A DNA stretch of 64,000 nt from Fragilaria crotonensis (GCA_022925895.1 JAKSYS010000331.1:1-64000), one strand, 5' to 3'; positions 11,985-23,194 are shown, numbered from the stretch's first letter. The notes: generated by a model from the letters alone, not told the origin. Translations and numbers: made by a program.

Positions 11985-12872
11985 ATGGCCGACTTTCATC
12001 CACTGCCGTCGCTCACCACTACATATTCCGATGCTTTTGATGCTCTCAACAAGAACGCAGAGAAACGGGCTAAAGAATGCATGCCAGCGTCAATGCCGTC
12101 TTTAGATCACCTCACTATGAAAGATTATGAGAACGTGTACGAACCATCGGACGACACGTTTCTATTACTCGATGGCATACAATTAGGATCCGAATTAAAC
12201 GACAAAGGCATGAAAGTCGACTCCTTCACTGCACTAGAAATTGGTTGCGGAACAGGAATACCGATTGTTTACCTCGGATTGCAGCATAAACAACTGTGCG
12301 TCCAACAACAGCAACTCGCTCCTTGCAATGATGCTGCTGGTAATAGCAAAACTGGTACGATGACACTTTTGGCGACGGACTGCAATCCTCATGCGTTGCG
12401 ACTTGCCCAGAGCACAGCGGCAATCCATGGCCTTTCGCTGACGACGTACCAGTGCGATTTGGCATCGGCCCTCCTGTCATCGACAAAAGAGCCTAACTCT
12501 CCTTGCACCAGTTGGGATGGAGCCATTGACATGCTGCTCTTCAACCCACCCTACGTCCCAACGCCTGATGAGGAAGTTGCTGATTTTAGTGGGAATCATA
12601 ACAGTACTGCAATGAGCGACGACAATCATGTTGGAATTGAAGCCAGTTGGGCAGGTGGTCTGCACGGTAGGAGAGTCATTGATCGAGCCATTCCACAAAT
12701 AGCACAGTTGTTGCGAAAGACCACAGGGGTGGCATATATGATCACTGTTGATGACAATTTGCCGGAGCAACTCGGGAATGACCTTTACAAGCTAGGGCTG
12801 AGGATGGAACCATGGGTACGACGACGCGCTCGCAATGAATATCTAACTGTGCAACGAATTACGTGGATGTAA
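11985..12872 (+). CDS. HemK2/MTQ2-type protein methyltransferase (eRF1 glutamine)
   Basis: It is a class I SAM methyltransferase. Counting from an upstream ATG at 11931, visible motifs are YEPSDDTF at residues 70-77, the SAM-binding EIGCGTGIP at 103-111, an acidic ATDCNP strand end, and the catalytic NPPY at 205-208, which positions a glutamine side-chain amide. The YEPSDDTF block and a short C-terminal half identify the N6AMT1/MTQ2 family, which methylates the GGQ glutamine of translation release factor eRF1 together with TRM112. The ATG at 11985 sits in an ACCATGG context and is preferred; 11931 is the upstream alternative. A Gln-rich insertion follows the SAM motif. Single exon. It converges with the ESF2-like gene. 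Confidence 0.9.
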   Translation: MADFHPLPSLTTTYSDAFDALNKNAEKRAKECMPASMPSLDHLTMKDYENVYEPSDDTFLLLDGIQLGSELNDKGMKVDSFTALEIGCGTGIPIVYLGLQHKQLCVQQQQLAPCNDAAGNSKTGTMTLLATDCNPHALRLAQSTAAIHGLSLTTYQCDLASALLSSTKEPNSPCTSWDGAIDMLLFNPPYVPTPDEEVADFSGNHNSTAMSDDNHVGIEASWAGGLHGRRVIDRAIPQIAQLLRKTTGVAYMITVDDNLPEQLGNDLYKLGLRMEPWVRRRARNEYLTVQRITWM

Positions 12873-12963
12873 AATGTGCGGTGTGCGTTAACGAGGGCGA
12901 TTAGAGAAGTATGGACTAAATACTTCTGTCGGATGACATCTGGAGGGCATACATACACCGAGC

Positions 12964-13884
12964 CTACACCAACGACTTGAGCAGTGCTCCTTTCGCCGCT
13001 TTGTCGGCAGAATCGACTGGCTTGATTTGTCGGGGTCCCTTGCGTCGCTGTTGTTCAGATTCGACACCATCAGTCTCACCTCGCTTTCGCTTTCGGGCTT
13101 CAATCTTGTCCAACTTGGCACCCGTCTCCACCAATTGAGCGTAGGCTGCATTTTCTCTGCGAGCGTGGAATAGTTCAACCCTGAGCTTCTGTTCGCGAAC
13201 TCGTCGTTCATAGGCAACCCTCTCCGTCAAGTGCTCCCACTTGAACTTATTCAAGTACTTGAGATTCCACAAATCTCCATAATGTACATTACGCTTCTGA
13301 TTTGAAATTTCCGTATTATTAAGCGACGCCGCAACATGTTTGGCAACTTTTTTCTTTTCGAATTCAATCCACCCCTCCACATAGCGCTTGGCAGCACCGC
13401 CTTTGCCCACCTTGCGTCTACGCTTGCGAATTGTCGCATCTTCTTCGACCAAATAGACGCGCGTCACTTCACACCCAAAGCCACCCAACAAGTGCTTCAC
13501 CTTGGCAGGATTCATGCGAGGAGGAACGCGTGACATGTACACAACACCGCGCTTTCGCAATGTCTCATTGTAGTCGCGAGTTTGAGATAAGGACAGCTTG
13601 TGCACTTTTCGTTTTTTCGGTTTGGCGTTCGTGTCGTTATTGTCGTCGTCGCTGTTGTCGTCGTTGTGCCGCCCATCCACATTCTCTTCCTCAGCATTGT
13701 GATCATGTTCAACATCATCACCATCGCTCTCATTTTCTAGATCGTTGCTGATTTCGTCGTCGTCTTGATCGTCAGACTCATGATCGTCGTTGTCGTCATG
13801 ATCGTCGGACTCATCATCGACATCTAGTCGTTTATCCTCCTCAACATCGCGACGAGTCTTTGGAGACTTTGCCGACTTTACCAT
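12964..13884 (-). CDS. ESF2/ABT1-like ribosome biogenesis RNA-binding protein
   Basis: A very acidic Asp/Glu/Asn-rich N-terminal region (about residues 15-110) is followed by a KKRK basic stretch. Next comes the conserved [15 protein letters not shown] block that opens the RRM-like domain, then [20 protein letters not shown] and [21 protein letters not shown]. This is the order in ESF2/ABT1, a nucleolar protein needed for early cleavage of pre-18S rRNA in the small-subunit processome. The C-terminus is basic ([16 protein letters not shown]). The frame is open further upstream to 13962, but the ATG at 13884, in an accATGgt context (minus strand), matches the expected N-terminus better. Confidence 0.9.
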   Translation of the reverse strand: MVKSAKSPKTRRDVEEDKRLDVDDESDDHDDNDDHESDDQDDDEISNDLENESDGDDVEHDHNAEEENVDGRHNDDNSDDDNNDTNAKPKKRKVHKLSLSQTRDYNETLRKRGVVYMSRVPPRMNPAKVKHLLGGFGCEVTRVYLVEEDATIRKRRRKVGKGGAAKRYVEGWIEFEKKKVAKHVAASLNNTEISNQKRNVHYGDLWNLKYLNKFKWEHLTERVAYERRVREQKLRVELFHARRENAAYAQLVETGAKLDKIEARKRKRGETDGVESEQQRRKGPRQIKPVDSADKAAKGALLKSLV

Positions 13885-14376
13885 GGTTCTGTGCGTGAGT
13901 GAGCGACTGGAACGTTCTAATGAAAATCGGCTCGGAGTACTAGCGGTAGTGCAAGAGTGCAAGAGATGGTGAGGGTGTTGAGGTGTAGGGTGTTACGTGT
14001 CCGCGACAACAATTGCTCACAATCGTTTCGGTGGAGCGTGGAGTCGTGTGGAGCCATTGGGTGGTGTTTACGTGCCCTTGCCTGCCGGCGAACAATGAAT
14101 TTAATGCCCCTCACTACGATTCCTAATTCCATTAAGTGTTGTATCTGCTTCCATCTTGTACAGTACCGGTACTCGTAGAATATCATTCGATATATATTAT
14201 TTACTCGAGTAGTGTGTTTTTTACAGAAATACTGCTATCATATATTCATAGTATGGAGTACGGACTATGACATATGGACAGTGGGGTGTGTCCTGTATGT
14301 CGTACTACACCAGAGCACGTGTCTACTATCATGCAGGTTCCGCGACCACTTTGCATTTGATGCTTCCAATTGTTGA
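13885..14376. other. intergenic, divergent promoter region
   Basis: Separates the divergent ESF2-like and glycosyltransferase-like genes and should hold both promoters. AT-rich around 14180-14250, with GTAC-type words; no RNA gene or specific element recognised. Confidence 0.5.
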
Positions 14377-15587
14377 ATGAACAGCCTCCATGAGAGCATG
14401 TCAGATGAGCAAGTATGGCAGACCAGTCCAAAGAGATGCCCAGTCTCGCGGCGAAGACAATGGCTCCCTGCAGTTGGCAGTGGTCTATTCGTTTTCGTCC
14501 TCAATCTGTTGGACTTTCAAGGCATGCTTAAGGAACCTGTTGCCAAGATGACGGTCGAAACATTCGACTTTCGAGCGCAAGTCACATTCCTTGAATCCAA
14601 TAGTACCAACACTACTAACATCACATCTGGTAGAACACAAAACCTGCGGTTCAACTGGACCTATCTCCCTCCACAGTCGGAGATCGCAAAACGGCTCCAG
14701 GCTTTACAGAGTAAATGTTCTTTGCCTGTCAAGAAACATGCATGGCGAGGAAAATTCAGTGGGATGGGGTCTGATTTACATGTGTGGTCAAATCAGTTGT
14801 GGATGGCCATGTTGGAATCAAACAGACTGAAAGCACCATTTCCATGGTTGTGGACGGATACGCAAGCTTGTGGACTGAACTCATCTTGGTTATGCTACTT
14901 TCCTGCTGTAGAAACAACTTGTCCGGGAGAATTTTCCTCCATCCATTTCAAAAGGCAAGACCCTGTCGCGCTCCCCTTGCGAATGCCGAATATAATGTTA
15001 CCGAGTTTCGTGCGGCAGCAATGGAATTCCTCTTTTCATCCGTGTCTCAAATTGTCATTCAAGAAGCTGAACGGCAGGTTCAGGCAGTCTTTGGCGACGC
15101 TGGAGTCCCACCGAATCTCATTGCAATGCACGTGAGATGGGGAGACAAGGCAATGGAGCCGCTTGCAATAATCAATCCAATTTCGGATTTTGTCACTGCT
15201 GTTGAGACAATAGTGAAGGTTAAGAAACTTGAATCGGTACACATTTTGCTCTGTACCGAAGATCCCATTGCCGAAGAAAAAGAATTTCGACGCGCTGCAC
15301 ACCCATCTTGGAATATATATATCGACCACTTCTACACGGAGTTCCTACCCTTTCGAATCAATCGCACGGTTGTCTTCAACGGCCCTTCCTTCATCTCTGA
15401 GGAGCTTAACGGAAAGCCAGGACTCTGGGCACTGGGGTCGTTATTGGTTGCTATGGAAGCCAATTACTTCGTGCTAACGACCAGGTCCAACTGGGCTCGT
15501 CTAATGAATGAGCTCCGAAAGAACGTTATTGATCCTCGATGTGACGGCTGCACTTACATGATTGACCTTCAAGAAGGAGAATGCTGA
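14377..15587 (+). CDS. fucosyltransferase-like type II membrane protein, one frameshift
   Basis: Two overlapping frames (14377-15135 and 14784-15587) together make one product. The join needs one extra base, most simply in the AAAA run at 14950-14953. Residues about 29-47 form a membrane anchor (WLPAVGSGLFVFVLNLLDF), and several N-x-S/T sites follow, as in Golgi type II enzymes. The second half contains IAMHVRWGDKAMEP and later TTRSNWARLMNELR, resembling the donor-binding HxRxxDK and late Ser/Asp region of GT23/O-fucosyltransferase-type folds. The acceptor is unknown. The gene may be intact in the organism and broken only in the assembly; the open, conserved-looking sequence on both sides favours this. 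It converges with a sulfotransferase gene, which may also act on glycans. Confidence 0.6.
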
Positions 15588-15743
15588 GGCCCAGCTCTGT
15601 GTGTGTGTGTGTGGTAGTACTAGATCGACAGCCAAGTGTTGAATATTGAAATTAGAACGCCAACGACACGAAGAACGAGAGTTTGTGATGGCAGTCTCGA
15701 GCCTGATGCGTTGGTGTTTCGGTTGCTATTTTGACACCAAGCG

Positions 15744-16853
15744 TCATTGACACTTGACCAATGAGCGATTCTTGGCCCAGTTGTAAAGTTCAATATCCTT
15801 GGTGTTGCGTCGAAGCAAGTAATCATACAAGGAATCATTGTGGATGCGTTCCCGTGCAGAAGGATGATGACTCCCAGGTCCAGAAGTATCATTTAGACCC
15901 AAAATGGATGAGAGCAACTTTAATGACTCATCAAAACAGTCCATGTCAATGACAAATGTAAAACGCTGCAAATACGATTTCGCCGCTTCCAGGTACGAGT
16001 CATGAGTTTTTTCACCATTGCAACAACCTTCAAAACTCATGATTGTCCTCAGGGCGTAGTTATTGGTTCTGATATTCTGCGCATAACCCCACCATTCCTC
16101 GGACGTTCCGTTCTTTACATAGTGGCTACCGACATCAGAAAGGAGTCGATCCATGGGATTACGTATGACCACGATGGATACTAAATGTGGATGTTCCCAG
16201 TTTGTATCATTGAGTGACCGTTTTAAATGTTTCAAGCCATACTCCCAGGATATGAAATGAAAAACGGGACGGACTCTTTTTATCCAATAGTCCGTTTCAT
16301 TGTAATACCAAGGAGTAGTCGAAGATGACATGGACTTCCTTAGATGCGGAGGTGTCATGTTGCCTCCCATGCACGCGAACGGAGCCACCGGCCCATTAGC
16401 TCGAGCCCAGGAGCACAACGCAGTACCCGCATGGTGGGTAATGTGAAAATTGACAATCAGAGAGTTACCGGTCTTGTAATTTTGAATCTGGATCAGCTTA
16501 TGAGTCGGAAAGTCTGGAGTGAAGTACGCCGTAGCTTTCGACATGAAATCAAAATTGGCAGTATCGGACAACACAGCAGTTTCGTCGGTATCATTTGATT
16601 GATGGACGACATGCACATGTAATAATTGATCGTTTGGGACGTGGGAGAACTGCCAGGATACAGTAGCGGCTAGCAATACTCCAAAACAAAGCAAGCATCG
16701 TAGCAGTCGAGTCTGGAACGCTGGGACGCCGCGTCTTGATACGTTCGAGTTGTGTGAAGTCAGAAATGAGTCGGTTTCACACTCCATCACGCCGCTATCC
16801 ACATGCTGATGATTGCTGGGACTGCTTGCAATCTCCAACGATTCAAGTGCCAT
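15744..16853 (-). CDS. Golgi-type sulfotransferase
   Basis: A 369-residue type II membrane protein. It has a cytosolic N-terminus, a membrane anchor at about residues 50-68, and a lumenal domain with many N-glycosylation sites. FHITHHAGTALC (136-147) stands at the position of the 5'-phosphosulfate-binding loop, though it lacks the usual Lys. IVVIRNPMDRLLSD (227-240) is the 3'-phosphate-binding motif of PAPS-dependent sulfotransferases. A Cys-rich segment (FEGCCNGE) may form disulfides. The family transfers sulfate from PAPS to carbohydrates; the acceptor cannot be told. Single exon with a clean start and stop. It faces the fucosyltransferase-like gene tail to tail, about 155 bp apart. Confidence 0.8.
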   Translation of the reverse strand: MALESLEIASSPSNHQHVDSGVMECETDSFLTSHNSNVSRRGVPAFQTRLLRCLLCFGVLLAATVSWQFSHVPNDQLLHVHVVHQSNDTDETAVLSDTANFDFMSKATAYFTPDFPTHKLIQIQNYKTGNSLIVNFHITHHAGTALCSWARANGPVAPFACMGGNMTPPHLRKSMSSSTTPWYYNETDYWIKRVRPVFHFISWEYGLKHLKRSLNDTNWEHPHLVSIVVIRNPMDRLLSDVGSHYVKNGTSEEWWGYAQNIRTNNYALRTIMSFEGCCNGEKTHDSYLEAAKSYLQRFTFVIDMDCFDESLKLLSSILGLNDTSGPGSHHPSARERIHNDSLYDYLLRRNTKDIELYNWAKNRSLVKCQ

Positions 16854-17312
16854 CTTCGGATCAATGATCGCATTGGTACAAGTCTATGGCCTACTCGGAT
16901 TAAGTTAACACTGCAAACAGAAAACGGTGACAAGTAGGATCGACCGTTTCCTAATAATCATCTCTCAACACTGCTATGGTTCCGGTACCTGGTACTGTTC
17001 GAATCAGTAATACGACGGTACAGTACTCTATGACAACGGGACTCAACGGAAATGGTTCCACTGCGCGCCCTTCGTGTCCATTGATGTGAAGATCCAGATG
17101 TCCACATTTTGTTCTGACTTCCTCATTGCATGCCTTTGCTCAAATCTCAGATCGATTTGCTTGACAGAGACGCATTGTCTACTAAGACCTACAGCACTGG
17201 TACAAGACAGTCGATATCATCACACATTGATACACAACCATTCACACGCTATTCGGATTCATTTATGTTTCTTTTTTCCTTGTTGCATCCAATCCTTTTG
17301 ATTCATTTCCTC
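16854..17312. other. intergenic, divergent promoter region
   Basis: Lies between the divergent sulfotransferase and DEAD-box genes. The helicase frame is open upstream to 17130, but that part encodes a hydrophobic tail with no family similarity and is treated as leader. GTAC words at 16985-17025. Confidence 0.5.
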
Positions 17313-19519
17313 ATGAACAACAGCAATAGTCGCCGCAACGGCGAAGGAAACCGCACAACGCCGCTGATGAGTGCAGCGGGATCAAAGGATCCCAGTATCA
17401 AACCTATCAAACCTATCAGACCTGTCAAACCGAAAAAGACATCATCACAACCAGCACCATCAGTTGCACGCATACCTTCCAAGAAACCAACGTCTGCTGG
17501 TACAACTGGTACAAATGGCAGTTCTACTTCACATGTGACTACCTCTGGAAATCCAAAAAAGTTGGGAAAGCGAGCATTGCAGCTTGCTGCCATGGAAAAG
17601 AAGGCAGAGGCTGAAGATGATTACTTTCGACAATGCCAGCGCGAGGCACAGCGGCAGCATCACTCAACGCCCATCACAATCACAAATGAGGCACGTGAAG
17701 AGGAACTGTTTGGAATGCAAGGTGCTCAAGGAATTAATTTTGGAAAATATGATGACATTCAAGTTCAAGTCAAGCTGCCGGATGCGTTTCAGAAGTCAAA
17801 CGACAAGAAACATGACATTGTACGACCCTTGACACACTTTGACGACTTGACCACAACAGCAACAGCGGCATCCACTTTGGATGCCAAACTTCGCCAAAAC
17901 ATTCAACGTATGCGATACACAACACCGACACCCATCCAACGACATGCCATTCCACATGCCATGGCTGGACAAGATCTTTTATGTTGTGCTCAAACGGGAT
18001 CTGGAAAAACATGCGCCTTCCTCTTGCCAATTTGTGCTGCACTGGCGACGACGCCATTGACCCAACCCACGGATGCAACGACATTCCAAATAACCACTGC
18101 CAACACCCCTCTCGGGAAGAAAGCAAAAACACCCTGTTCACCACGTTGCATCATCTTGGCCCCGACCCGCGAATTGGCATCTCAAATTGAATTGGAAGCC
18201 CAAAAGATAACGTATGGAATGACAAATGTCCGTCCTGTGGCAGTATACGGTGGGGCAAATCAACGACAGCAATTGCGAGCCTTGGCTTTTGGAGCTGACC
18301 TGGTTGTGGCGACTCCCGGGCGATTGACAGATTTTGTCGATCGTGGTATTGTCAGTCTGGCAATGGTCCAGTACCTCATTCTCGATGAAGCAGATCGCAT
18401 GTTGGATATGGGATTTGAGGTATGTCATTCTTGAAACACCTTGCTCGTTACCATGATGGAGGACTGTATACCACCCCTTGATGTCGTTGCTAACCCTCAG
18501 AATCAATCATACTGCAGCCTCAAATTCGCCGACTTGTTTTAAAGTCGGATATGATGACAAAAGAACGTGGTCGCCAGACACTCATGTTCTCCGCCACATT
18601 TCCAGCTCCGATTCAAAAGCTTGCCGGAGAGTTCATGCGTCCCTATGTTTGGATTGCTGTTGGACGTGTCGGATCGACAACCGATTCCATCACACAAGTG
18701 ATTGTCAAGGCTACCTCCGAGAAGAAACACAAGCTCAAGCTCGTTGTAGAAGCCATCGAGAAAGGTCCGAGCGGCCGAACTCTTGTCTTTGTCCAAAAGA
18801 AGCGAACTGCTACTTGGCTCAAGAAACAGTTAACAATGGGAGGCGCCGTGGGCGACACCAAGAAGGAAGACTACTTCCAACCGATTGCTGCACAAGACAT
18901 TCACGGCGATCGCTCCCAATCTCAGAGAGAAAAGGCCTTGGCGGCCTTTCGCGAGGGAACCACCTGCACAGTCCTGGTCGCCACCGACGTGGCAGCCCGC
19001 GGCTTGGACATTTCCGGCGTCGAGCATGTCATCAACATGGACCTGCCGGTCGCCAAGGATGATTTTGATTCGTACGTGCATCGCATCGGACGCACCGGAC
19101 GAGCCGGCCATGTGGGCCTTGCCACGTCCCTGTTTGTGTCCGGGGATGCACCAGCGGGGAATGGCAAAATTGCTGCCGTGCTTGTTTCGCAGTTGCGGGA
19201 GGCGAAACAGGAAGTGCCAGCGTGGTTGGAGAAGGAGGTGTCTGCCGGTGGAGCGACAGGTCCGACAAGCTCTTCAAAGTTTGTTTCTACAGACGTTCGC
19301 AGGGCTGGTGGTGGACGCGGTACGAGTGGACCCCCAGGAGCCAAACAGTCGTCGACGGCTGGAGCTCGCATTGATCGGGGGCGATCTTCGGGTGCCAAGC
19401 AAGCCAGTGCTCCGGCTGGAAGGGGAAGAGGCCCTGCCAATGGCGGTCGTGGTGGGCGAGGGTCAACGACGAAGCCGAGAGTTGACACAATCAGTTCCGG
19501 ACCATCAGCTGTGAAATAG
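17313..19519 (+). CDS. DEAD-box RNA helicase (DDX3/Ded1-like), one intron
   Basis: Exons are 17313-18419 and 18518-19519; the 98-bp intron (18420-18517) has GTATGT and CTGCAG borders and joins DMGFE to PQIRRLV in phase. The 702-residue protein shows a Q motif (TPTPIQRHAIP), motif I AQTGSGKT, Ia PTRELASQ, Ib TPGRL, II DEAD, III SAT, IV-V with VATDVAARGLD, and VI HRIGRTGRAG. Flanks are a Ser/Lys/Pro-rich N-terminus and a Gly/Arg/Ser-rich RGG-like C-terminus, the architecture of Ded1/DDX3 and related Vasa-type helicases acting in translation initiation or RNP remodelling. An insertion (GGAVGDTKKEDYFQP) before IHGDRSQ is unusual. The ATG at 17313 is chosen because upstream codons look non-coding. 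Confidence 0.92.
18420..18517 (+). other. spliceosomal intron of the DEAD-box gene
   Basis: Begins GTATGTC and ends ATACTGCAG. Removal restores the conserved motif II-III linker of the helicase in frame. Without removal the frame stops at 18432-18434. Confidence 0.92.
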
Positions 19520-19798
19520 TTGACATACACAACTTGCAACGATGTGTCGCAGTGTCCCATATTCGAACGGTATGTGCTCCTCCTACATAAAGTCTTAAGG
19601 ACGACAGTGTCAAACAAAGTTACATCAATCAAAGTTATTTCCTAAAAAGGGAGACTTGTGAATACATTTAACAAATCTCAAAGATCACGCACAAACACAG
19701 GCAAGAAGCTTAATCGCTTTGCCAATCGCATATTCCAACCATATCCCATGGACTCTCTCTCTCTCTCATAAAAAACTATGTCGACCCCATACAAGATC

Positions 19799-21450
19799 TC
19801 ATTTGGCGACAGCGCTGATACCACCTTGCCGAATCCAAAAGTCGTTACGATCCGGAAAAACAGTAGGATAGTACATGATATCGTCGGGTCCAGGACGTGG
19901 TCCGACTCGTTCAAAGTCATACTCCGTGGTCAAAATGGTCAAAAACAGGGTCAAGAAGCTTTCCGCATACCGCCGACCTGGACACTTGTGCTGACCTCCT
20001 CCGAAAAGAGGCGTCTTGACGAATTGTGGATCAGGTAGAGGTTCGAGGTAGGGGTTGAACTCGTCAGAGCTTCCCGACGTCTTGGCGGCATTGATCATGG
20101 AGGGGAACAGGAGGGTTCCCTTGGGTATGGGGCGACCAGCAAGGGTCGTATCGTGCAACGCCAAATGAGGAATCATGGGGACGGGGGTTTGTGATGCAAC
20201 AACTGTTTGGCGGCCTTGGTGGTGAATGTGAGCTGTTCGGAATCCCGAATGAGGGTGAACAAGGCTCGTCCGGACGAACACGACTCGTGGACTTCGTGAG
20301 CAATCTTGTCCACAACATCAGGGCGAGTGGCCAACACATCCGTGGCGGCAGTCAAGGCCGAGTTGGTGGCATCTTGTGCCGCGAATAAGAAATCCATGAC
20401 CGTCATGGCAATGTCGAGATCGGAACAGCCAGGAACCTCCTGTTCGCCGACTCCCTTCTCCTTGGCAGCAGCCAAAATGGCCACCGACCAACGCTCCAAC
20501 AAACAGCGTGGCTCATTACCAGCCTTGACGTACTCGCGTGCCAAGGGCACAAACACAATAATGTTTTCCAACAAACGTTGTTTGGCTTGGACTGCCTTCG
20601 CGAGTCCCGTTCCGAGGTAGGGGAATGGAAAGCATAGGAATCCCTGAGTAAATTTGAGAATATCGCGTTCCAATTGCAGTCTCAAGTCATCCGTCAGGTA
20701 CGGTCCCAAGAACGACTCTTGACTGGCCGCAGCGGCCAAGAGTCGGAACTCATGGCGAATGTCGACGGCGGCCTTGGTATCAGCGCATTTCTTGGCAATT
20801 CGTGACAGTTGCTGCCGACAGACTTTTTCTTGCAATTCGGCGTAGCTCTGAAGGGCCTCGTTGGAGAAGAGTGCTGGGGTTAAAATGGCGCGAAATGACT
20901 TGTGCAATTCGGTGGGCATGTAAATCAAATTGCCAGGGCCAAACAGCCACTTGGCGTTCGGGTGAGCGTAAACTTGAAAGGTTCCCTCGCGGGTCATGAC
21001 ATCGCGGCAGATTTTGGAATCGGTGATAAAGACCATAAACTTTCCCAAGAGAGTATTGGTGGATATACCCTGGCCGCCCTCAATGGCGATCTTGGCCTGC
21101 TCGTCCCAAAAGCGGACGGGACGGATAATCATGGCAACCAAGGAGACGAAGGGAAGAGAATATGGCACTCCAGGAGTAGAACCGCGGAAATAGTAGTAAC
21201 GAAAGGCATCAAGCGAAACGAGGCCGAGAAAAGTGTGAAAATAGGAGTAGAGCGAGCTGGGAAGAACAACGTAGTAAACCACGAGCAAGACGATGGCTGA
21301 AATCCCATTGATTTCCCATGCAAACGTATTCGAGGGAAGCAACGAATTCTTCAAAGTCTTGTCCTTCGCCAATGGCTTATCAATCACTGCTGGTACAGTG
21401 GCATCATAAGATGCGTCAATCGACGCTGATGATGGTGGGCAAGGTGGCAT
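19799..21450 (-). CDS. cytochrome P450, CYP710/CYP61 (sterol C22-desaturase)-like, one frameshift
   Basis: The N-terminal part (20173-21450) has a membrane anchor (AIVLLVVYYVVLPSSLYSYF) and the GNLIYMPTELHKSFRAILTPALFS C-helix block in the CYP710/CYP61 pattern. It also has the I-helix FLFAAQDATNSA, where an acidic residue and Thr flank the oxygen-binding site. The C-terminal part (19799-20281) has the haem loop FGGGQHKCPGRRYA with its Cys ligand. The two frames meet at HHKPP/VPMIPHLAL; one extra base in the G5 run at 20183-20187 joins them. Plant CYP710 and fungal CYP61 make the C22 double bond of phytosterols in the ER, and diatoms make such sterols. The assignment to this family is by motif similarity. 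With every P450 element present, the single break may be an assembly error. Confidence 0.75.
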
Positions 21451-21894
21451 CGTCGGTTGTTGTTTGATACTCGGAGGACTTCCCTGGGATTCTCGAAGGA
21501 ATACCCGTAAGTGTAAACAGGGCGACGAAAGAATGGATCAGTTGGATGCTGCAAGGAACATATATGTAAGTACTCAGAGTAAAGCGGAGAACACCACACA
21601 AATTTAGCACTCCTTCTGGCATATTTACGTTATTCATTCACTAATATGATTTCAATTCGCCCGCCGGCTTTCGCGCCACCTCTGTTTCATTCCGACTTTT
21701 TACCATGTGTCGACTCAAATCCGAACTGATAAAACGCTTGCGCAAAATCGGATTTGGATCTTCGCCTTTACTGTATGCCAGGTACTGTAGTACACACGGA
21801 CTGAAAGAGGTACGAGTAGGGAGTAGGGTGTAAGAAGAGGACAGTACTCCGAGTACATACAGACGTAACACTGTGGAACAATCGTACAGGACTA
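21451..21894. other. intergenic, P450 promoter side
   Basis: No gene. Contains the 5' flank of the P450-like gene and GTAC-rich words (about 21780-21880) up to the target duplication of the hAT element. Confidence 0.5.
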
Positions 21895-23194
21895 CACTCA
21901 ATCAGGGGTGGGCAAAAAGTTACTAACCGAGTGGTTAACTGCAGTTAGTTAACTCCAGTAACTAACGACGCAAAAAATATTGGCAGTTAACTAACTAACT
22001 ACTACCAACCCAGGAGTCAACTAACTAACTACTTCCACCATGTGAGATAACTTAACTAACTACTACAATCATTTGTAGAATATAACTCCATTGGGATGGA
22101 GTTAACTGTAGTATGAGTTAACTGTGCAGTGCTGAATATCGATAATTCGTTGTATGCGAAATCTGCAAGTAGAATCAGTACACGAGACACAATGCACTGG
22201 AAGGTCCGGCAATACGGGCGAAGTCCTGAATAAAGGAAGTATGCGCGCCCGCCGGGAGGGAAACAAGTTCCGATCAATGTCTGGCTGGCGCAAAATTGGA
22301 TGTGCCGGCGTGGTGGTGACACGGCTGACGTCTGCAAGAAAATTTGCTTACAGCGAAAAAAATTTGCTTACGGAATGAAATTGCTTACGGAATTTGCTTA
22401 CCATAAGCAAATTTATTGTAAGCAGAAATTTGCTTACAAAATTTGCTTACTGGGAGATTAAATTTGCTTACGGGGACTGTCTTTTCTACGTAAAAACATA
22501 CCAATTTTCAAACACCTAAATAAAATTTACTTACAGCAAAGAAGAATTTGCTTACGAAAATCAAATTTGCTTACAGAAAAAATTTGCTTACAAAATTTGC
22601 TTACCGGCAAAATTTGCTTACTGATGTTGCTTACTGTCAAGAAAAATTTGCTTACGATGCAGCAACCTTGCCGGCTCGGATGGATCATTACGATTGCTAA
22701 AATTCTCGCATCATGCAAATCGGAGCAAGGCTGGCGCGCAAACTCAACTGCCCCTAACGGTACGGCTGGAACGTGCATGGGCCGGACCTTCCTGGGAGTG
22801 CTGTACTTTATCTCTACTACTAGCTAGTAGTAGTAGAGTATCGGAACTACCGGTAGTACTCTCTAATTTGTATGCTCAGTCACAATCAGTACCACGTACT
22901 TGTACTAGCTACAAGGATCACGCTACTGGAGTAGGGCAATTGTACTGTCTACTGTGCTACTATCACCTCGACATTATGAGTAGTATAACTCCAGTTAACT
23001 ACTCTGATATGAAAATAGTATATATTAACTATTCGAGTACGCTAGAAATTGTACTTAACTTTTGACTACCTTTTTCGTATTGCAGTAGGGAGTAACTAAC
23101 TCTACAAGGGAGGTAGTACAAGAGTATTATACGATGGCCGTTCTCGTAGGGGTAGTATAGTTAAAGTTTAACTTTGCCCACCCCTGCACTCAAT
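21895..23194. mobile_element. non-autonomous hAT element with 8-bp target duplication
   Basis: The element at 21903-23186 (1,284 bp) starts CAGGGGTGGGCAAA and ends with its inverse, TTTGCCCACCCCTG. Both sides carry the exact 8-bp duplication CACTCAAT (21895-21902 and 23187-23194). CAGGGGTGGGCAA ends and an 8-bp duplication are diagnostic of the hAT superfamily. Subterminal regions are rich in AGTTAACTAACT units on the left and GTTAACT/AGTTAAC relatives on the right, probably transposase-binding repeats. No transposase is present. A near-perfect palindrome at 22812-22838 (CTCTACTACTAG / CTAGTAGTAGTAGAG) can form a hairpin. Confidence 0.93.
22325..22662 (+). repeat. array of AATTTGCTTAC units inside the hAT element
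   Basis: About 16 copies of AATTTGCTTAC or one-base variants occur in 340 bp. Nearly all are in the same orientation; one or two inverted forms lie around 22402-22426. Spacing is irregular (12 to about 60 bp), so it is neither a microsatellite nor a CRISPR-type array. It looks like a cluster of protein-binding sites or an expanded subterminal motif. Confidence 0.85.

Noticed and set aside
17130-17312. Upstream extension of the DEAD-box gene as a signal peptide
   Set aside because: The hydrophobic stretch lies in sequence with intergenic character; a cytosolic helicase start at 17313 fits the family.
18922-19632. 236-codon antisense frame in the DEAD-box gene
   Set aside because: Pro/Arg-rich shadow caused by the GC-rich Gly/Arg tail on the plus strand.
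22325-22662. CRISPR-like look of the AATTTGCTTAC array
   Set aside because: Units are 11 bp, spacing is irregular, the host is eukaryotic and it lies within a hAT element.
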